DNA from: a virus
Length of the DNA: 42,296 bases
Direction: 5' to 3' (one strand)
IMG/VR virus record: IMGVR_UViG_3300046009_004300
Coordinates: 1 to 42,296 of that record
The notes beneath the pieces were generated by a model. That model searched no databases. It was not told the DNA's origin and saw only the letters and a list, made by a program, of their open reading frames with translations. Each line of letters starts with the position of its first letter. The first letter of the stretch is position 1. Below, in pieces: positions 39,334-42,296 of the stretch. The position numbers were made by a program, and so were the translations under genes.

Positions 39334-39590
39334 GTGTGTGTTTTGGTTTTGGTTCTGTGTATCTGAAATCAAATTTGGTTTTATGATTCCAGATTTCAAA
39401 ATCAAAATGGTATTGGTGAATTGAAAATCAAAATTGGTTTTCTAAATTCAAATTTCAAAAAAGGTTTTTGCCTCGGGAAAGCCACAATAGAAACGCACCT
39501 GGGCGACACGGAACCGCCGCCGCATGGGTGTGCTGGTGCGCAGTATGGCAAAAGCGCGCCAAAGTGCCCGCGGTAGCCAGCTCGGATCCG
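39334..39590. other. Non-coding stretch between the two parts of the leftward operon
   Basis: This stretch separates the downstream genes (38486-39333) from the terminator of the upstream genes (39591-39628). It holds the A/C-rich leader of the 39333 gene, the AT-rich repeats (39364-39470) and a GC-rich part (about 39475-39590). A rightward 143-codon frame starting at 39524 has no recognisable motif and covers the terminator. A promoter for the 39333 gene is expected here but not identified. Confidence 0.55.
39364..39470. repeat. AT-rich short repeats, iteron-like
   Basis: Four related stretches occur in about 105 bp: AAATCAAATTTGGTTTTATG (near 39367), TTTCAAAATCAAAATGGT (near 39394), AAAATCAAAATTGGTTTTC (near 39424) and AATTTCAAAAAAGGTTTTTG (near 39452). 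Related AT-rich segments occur at 37322-37366 and 38143-38196 inside small genes. Regular short repeats of this kind can be an origin, operator cluster or dispersed repeat. No function is shown. Confidence 0.55.
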
Positions 39591-39628
39591 AGCAAAAGAG
39601 AACCCGCTGGGCGGGAAAACCCAGCGGG
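39591..39628 (-). terminator. Intrinsic terminator of the leftward operon
   Basis: CCCGCTGGG (39603-39611) and CCCAGCGGG (39620-39628) form a perfect 9-bp stem with an 8-nt loop. Read leftward, the hairpin is followed by TTCTCTTTT, a U-rich tail. It lies just after the stop of the 39644 gene in that direction. Confidence 0.85.
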
Positions 39629-39643
39629 CCTGAGTATGGCGGG

Positions 39644-39874
39644 TTAGATCATGCCACGCATGACGTTCCTATAAAGCGCGCGGTTTTCCAAGTGGAGCCG
39701 CACGGTTGCAATATAAAGCGTGCGTTTATCGGCTCGGGAAAGCGCTTTCCATGCCTTCGGCTTGAATCGGCTCCTAACGTACCGAAAAGCGCTGGTATAG
39801 GTGTCGGACACATGCAAGCGCGCCACGATAGGGTAGAGCTGGCAAATGGCGGTAGTAAGAGAGAAGGTTTTCAT
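39644..39874 (-). CDS. Small basic hypothetical protein
   Basis: This encodes 76 residues starting MKTFSLTTAICQLYPIVARLHVSDTYTSAF. An earlier in-frame ATG at 39892 would overlap the upstream gene by 14 bp. RYVRSRFKPKAWKALSRADKRTLYIATVRLHLENRALYRNVMRGMI is strongly basic and helical, so nucleic-acid binding is possible. A canonical terminator follows about 16 bp after its stop. No family was recognised. Confidence 0.62.
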   Translation of the reverse strand: MKTFSLTTAICQLYPIVARLHVSDTYTSAFRYVRSRFKPKAWKALSRADKRTLYIATVRLHLENRALYRNVMRGMI

Positions 39875-39878
39875 GAGA

Positions 39879-40679
39879 TTAGATGGAAACAACGAACCCG
39901 GATGTGGAGCGCTTTGCTTTGCCTTTGGCGGTTAACCCGACCACGCAACCCTTAGGGTCCAAAAAGCGAAGATCCGATTCATCACCGACAATAACCCGTT
40001 TGCCCAGGTACCGTTTCGGTAGCGTTTTCCGAAACACCACGGCCACGTTTCCGCGCGCCTCAAGAACCCGCTTGCAATCGGCTTCATTTGTTTCCGAACG
40101 GGAAAACACCAAGCGATAGTTTTTTGGGTGAAGGCCTTTAGCGTTGTCTAAAGCGCGCTTGGGATTCTTGGTGTAGTCGTAAAACGCAACCCTCGGAAAA
40201 AGGTCCATAAGGTTTAACCCATTAACCTTCAGCTTTTCCCAAGCAATATCGGACGTCCCATTTAGGCGCACCACCGGACGCAACCCGAGTTTGTTGGCTT
40301 TAAGCTGCAAAGCGTGAATGTCCAAAGCAAGGTTACAGAGAAAGCTTTGGTTAGCTTTAAAGAAAAGCGCCGTTTTCTCTCTGCGCGCCTTTTGAACCGA
40401 ATTAAATGCTCCACGCCCAGCTGAGTTAAGGCAATCAGCCGAACACCCCGGTGAAGCAAAGGGACATACGTTTCCGAATCCACCCAAGTCCAAGGGTGCA
40501 AGGTAGAGAATTCCGGTAAGGAAGCCGAAGGATTCGCCCTTCACAGTTTTCGCGTCATTTGAGATTCCAAGCAATTCACGGCGCTGAAAGCCGATTGGTA
40601 AGGATAAACCTAGCAAGTGTGCTCTGCGGTAGATGCCGCGTCCGATAGTGTGGAGGCAATAAGATTTGTGTGCGTTCAT
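39879..40679 (-). CDS. GP88-family protein
   Basis: This encodes 266 residues. Motifs in order: LYLAPLDLGGFGNVCPFASPGCSADCLNSAGRG (about 58-90, C72-x6-C79-x3-C83), FNSVQKARREKTALFF, RLNGTSDIAWE, FPRVAFYDYTKN and NVAVVFRKTLPKRYLGKRVIVGDESDLRF. This set is the Gene product 88 family known from many phages. The three Cys and surrounding residues could bind an iron-sulfur cluster or zinc. The biochemical role is unknown to me. The leader contains only one G in about 38 bases. Confidence 0.8.
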   Translation of the reverse strand: MNAHKSYCLHTIGRGIYRRAHLLGLSLPIGFQRRELLGISNDAKTVKGESFGFLTGILYLAPLDLGGFGNVCPFASPGCSADCLNSAGRGAFNSVQKARREKTALFFKANQSFLCNLALDIHALQLKANKLGLRPVVRLNGTSDIAWEKLKVNGLNLMDLFPRVAFYDYTKNPKRALDNAKGLHPKNYRLVFSRSETNEADCKRVLEARGNVAVVFRKTLPKRYLGKRVIVGDESDLRFLDPKGCVVGLTAKGKAKRSTSGFVVSI

Positions 40680-40717
40680 AAGTGTGTTTTTTGTAGTGTG
40701 TTGCGTTGTTGTGTTGG

Positions 40718-40984
40718 TTAGAACAGTCCGCGAATTGATTCAGCGTCATTAAACGAGAAAAGCAGAATCACTTGCGCACCATTACAAGCGCGGGCAATCG
40801 GGTGAAGGTTAGCATCCGCAAACCAACGAAGCGCGCCAGCTTCAGCATCTCGCTCTTCGTAGTTATAGGATAACCAAGCGCGCTTTTCCCAAAGCGGTAG
40901 GGTAAGCTTAATGCGCGCGCCCTTGGTATTGGTTGCGCCGACGTAGTTTACCAAGACTGCGATTGTGTTTTGTGGTGTATTCAT
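40718..40984 (-). CDS. Hypothetical protein
   Basis: This encodes 88 residues starting MNTPQNTIAVLVNYVGATNTKGARIKLTLPLWEKRAWLSYNYEERDAEAGALRWFADANLHPIARACNG. Alternating strands and helices suggest a small alpha/beta domain. The frame start at 41086 lies in the upstream gene. The spacer before it (41003-41046) holds two hairpins, GGAGC/GCTCC and CTGCGC/GCGCAG. The leader's last 20 bases are A/C/T-rich with one G. No family was named. Confidence 0.65.
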   Translation of the reverse strand: MNTPQNTIAVLVNYVGATNTKGARIKLTLPLWEKRAWLSYNYEERDAEAGALRWFADANLHPIARACNGAQVILLFSFNDAESIRGLF

Positions 40985-41055
40985 TTTTGTAGTTTGTTTA
41001 AACGGAGCGTCTTTGCTCCCTACTGCGCACCCCGAAAGAGGCGCAGTGTGGGAAC

Positions 41056-41424
41056 CTAGCTCAATTGCTCTACATAATCGCCCCAAGATTGAACGCGAAA
41101 GGTTTGTGACTTATAGCAAAAAAGAAGGGTTGGCTGGTAAGTCTCGCCAGTATTGACGTATGCCATCAAAGGAAACCGAAAGCTTTCGCCCTGAATCGCT
41201 TCAACTCCGTGACCTTCAAGCATTTCATTAAAGCACGAAAGCACCCTTTCCACCCAGCTGGGGCGATTATAGCAAGCTTGCACCCATTTGAAGGTTTCCG
41301 GGAACCTGCTTTCGTCAATTGTTTTGACTTCCTTTTTGATTAATCCACGAACTAGCTTTGCCTTGTCTTTGTCAATGTAAAGGCTTTCACACAGTGTTTT
41401 GATGCTTGGGGCTTTCATGATCAT
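41056..41424 (-). CDS. Conserved hypothetical protein (GVEAI family)
   Basis: This encodes 122 residues starting MIMKAPSIKTLCESLYIDKDKAKLVRG; ATG 41418 is an alternative two residues later. VERVLSCFNEMLEGHGVEAIQGE and TYQPTLLFCYKSQTFRVQSWGDYVEQ match a widespread small family in phages and plasmids with L-x-GHGVEAI and SWGD-VE motifs. Function is unknown. The leader, CCAAACCAAACCAAACACAC, has no G in its 26 bases. The frame start at 41463 lies inside the upstream gene. Confidence 0.7.
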   Translation of the reverse strand: MIMKAPSIKTLCESLYIDKDKAKLVRGLIKKEVKTIDESRFPETFKWVQACYNRPSWVERVLSCFNEMLEGHGVEAIQGESFRFPLMAYVNTGETYQPTLLFCYKSQTFRVQSWGDYVEQLS

Positions 41425-41450
41425 GAATGGTGTGTTTGGTTTGGTTTGGT

Positions 41451-41630
41451 TTACTTGCTGCAAAGCCGATATTTATTTGAGCCGCGTATCCAATCGGCAC
41501 ACTCGCGCCTAGTTGGCGCGCCGTGGATACTGGCGCAACGGATCGCCTGCGGATCAATAACGTGCCATCCGATTGATGCTCTGTTGATTACAACCGCTTT
41601 CTTCCAAGTTGTTGGTGTCTTGTGTCTCAT
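41451..41630 (-). CDS. 59-residue basic hypothetical protein
   Basis: ATG at 41630 opens MRHKTPTTWKKAVVINRASIGWHVIDPQAIRCASIHGAPTRRECADWIRGSNKYRLCSK. It is basic and contains Trp and Cys residues, with an alpha/beta pattern. The leader ACTCAGCAACCTAACAAACTAAAA contains one G. It is flanked by clear leftward genes and there is no better frame on either strand in this interval, including the rightward frame at 41446. Confidence 0.65.
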   Translation of the reverse strand: MRHKTPTTWKKAVVINRASIGWHVIDPQAIRCASIHGAPTRRECADWIRGSNKYRLCSK

Positions 41631-41655
41631 TTTTAGTTTGTTAGGTTGCTGAGTG

Positions 41656-41787
41656 TTACTTTCTGGCGTCCTTAATGGCTGAGGCTGCTAGTGTTACGGC
41701 TAGCAAAAAGCAGCCGGCGGAGAATAATTGCAGCGCAAGCCGCACATACGCAGCGTATTCGAGGGAATTCATGGATTCGATGGTCAT
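41656..41787 (-). CDS. 43-residue membrane protein, first leftward gene
   Basis: ATG at 41787 opens MTIESMNSLEYAAYVRLALQLFSAGCFLLAVTLAASAIKDARK, with one transmembrane segment (about residues 15-36) and a basic end. It is the first gene of the leftward operon and follows an inverted repeat (41810-41832) by 22 bp. Small membrane proteins in such positions can be regulatory or exclusion factors, but nothing specific is known. Confidence 0.6.
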   Translation of the reverse strand: MTIESMNSLEYAAYVRLALQLFSAGCFLLAVTLAASAIKDARK

Positions 41788-41809
41788 AAGGTTAAGTGAA
41801 GTTAAGGTT

Positions 41810-41832
41810 GACTAACGAGGGCAAAGTTAGTC
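41810..41832 (-). promoter_or_regulatory. Inverted repeat near the leftward operon start
   Basis: GACTAAC (41810-41816) and GTTAGTC (41826-41832) form a perfect 7-bp inverted repeat with a 9-bp spacer, 22 bp before the first leftward start codon. Shape and position fit an operator or an RNA hairpin in the leader. Confidence 0.45.
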
Positions 41833-42025
41833 GCTCCGATATAGCATGGCAATAAAAAAGTGAGCATAAGCGACAAAAAGCAACATCAGCGTGACGGCTC
41901 GGGAGCTCGCGAGTGACGTGATGACCGGAGCGCGCGCGGTGCGTGCGTGCGGGAGAGCGGAGAGCGGGAGAGCGTGCGCAATACCCTAGTGCCGTAGTAG
42001 GGATTTCGATTCGTTACGGCCCTCA

Positions 42026-42039
42026 GATTGTATACAATC
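42026..42039. promoter_or_regulatory. Perfect palindrome GATTGTATACAATC
   Basis: This 14-bp palindrome sits in the junction region between divergent operons. Operators of dimeric regulators often have this form; TGTATACA is reminiscent of GntR-type sites. It could also contain a -10-like TATACA. No motif search was possible. Confidence 0.4.
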
Positions 42040-42165
42040 ACCGCGCGCACCCGCGACAGCCCCGCAGCTCGTGCCCGGCAGCCCGTTCCAGCCCGTCAAT
42101 CGTGGCTCACCGAGCACCAAACCGGCCATTCCGTCACGCTTTGTTTGACCGACCCTTGCAAGCCG

Positions 42166-42291
42166 TTGAGCTTGAGCACCTTGGCAATAACGCAATACAA
42201 CACAGGTCAAATGGAATGGGATTTGACTCTGTAAACCGGAAGGCAGGGGGGGCGGGGGTCGACCAGGCTCGACCGGCGACGACGGCGACCC
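42166..42291. repeat. Terminal direct repeat, right copy
   Basis: This is identical to 1-126. It is followed by five T (42292-42296), where the left copy has ATAGC. The T run is unmatched and may be a read-end error or a true end. Confidence 0.95.
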
Positions 42292-42296
42292 TTTTT

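Larger units (their letters stand above)
41788..42165. other. Non-coding junction region
   Basis: No gene was found here. It contains a 7-bp inverted repeat, a purine-rich section with GGAGAGCG repeats (about 41951-41975), CCCTA/TAGGG (41984-41988 and 41998-42002), a perfect 14-bp palindrome (42026-42039), and CAGCCC repeats near 42058-42096. Together with bases 1-333 across the junction it separates divergent operons, so it is a candidate for promoters, an origin or a packaging site. No specific site was proven. Confidence 0.55.

Noticed and set aside
39524-39955. Rightward 143-codon frame in the leftward operon
   Set aside because: It runs opposite clear leftward genes and across the perfect terminator hairpin, and has no motif.
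1-42296. CRISPR array, tRNA, integrase, repressor, DNA or RNA polymerase
   Set aside because: I looked for repeat-spacer arrays, tRNA-like cloverleafs and the polymerase, integrase and repressor motifs and found none. A computed tRNA and profile search would be the decisive check.

Overview
The window is an essentially complete genome of a tailed double-stranded DNA bacteriophage, probably a podovirus. Bases 1-126 recur at 42166-42291, so one genome unit is about 42,165 bp, either circular or terminally redundant. The podovirus call rests on a portal, scaffold and SU10-like capsid protein, a tail-tubular/stabilisation-like protein and three large internal (ejection-type) virion proteins. No tape measure, sheath or tail-tube gene was found. 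No integrase, repressor, DNA polymerase, RNA polymerase or tRNA was recognised, so the phage looks lytic and dependent on host polymerases. The host cannot be named. Several small proteins belong to families I associate with phages from aquatic metagenomes.

Layout. 1-333 and 41788-42165 form one non-coding region across the junction, with terminator-like hairpins, an inverted repeat and a perfect palindrome. 334-932 holds two small genes, followed by a 500-bp structured intergenic region. 1432-10478 is packaging and head: TerL, portal, scaffold, capsid, adaptor-like protein. 10481-16577 is a tail-fibre and adhesin cluster with repeats and glycine-rich tips. 16579-18064 holds small basic proteins, two holin-like proteins, an M15-type endolysin and a zinc-ribbon protein. 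18064-27103 is tail and ejection proteins. 27108-38489 is the early/replication region: a metallophosphoesterase, an SSB-like OB-fold protein, a Holliday-junction-resolvase-like nuclease, an O-type replication protein, a DnaB helicase in two pieces, a RecE/Cas4-like exonuclease and about 25 small genes mostly chained by ATGA or GTGA overlaps. 38486-41787 is a leftward operon of ten small to medium genes, including a GP88-family protein and ending at a canonical terminator.

Two features stand out. First, TerL is interrupted exactly inside its Walker A motif by an intein (1705-2646), and an HNH homing-endonuclease gene lies inside that intein on the opposite strand (2521 to 1808), so two reading frames share more than 700 bp. 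Second, the replicative helicase is split just after Walker A. The N-terminal half (30444-31154) carries the P-loop; the C-terminal half (33835-34419) carries the catalytic glutamate, Walker B and arginine finger. Seven translationally coupled genes lie between, and no helicase residues appear to be missing.

There also seem to be three styles of translation start: AT-rich leaders without Shine-Dalgarno sites (late genes), strong Shine-Dalgarno plus ATGA coupling (early genes), and G-depleted A/C-rich leaders (leftward operon).
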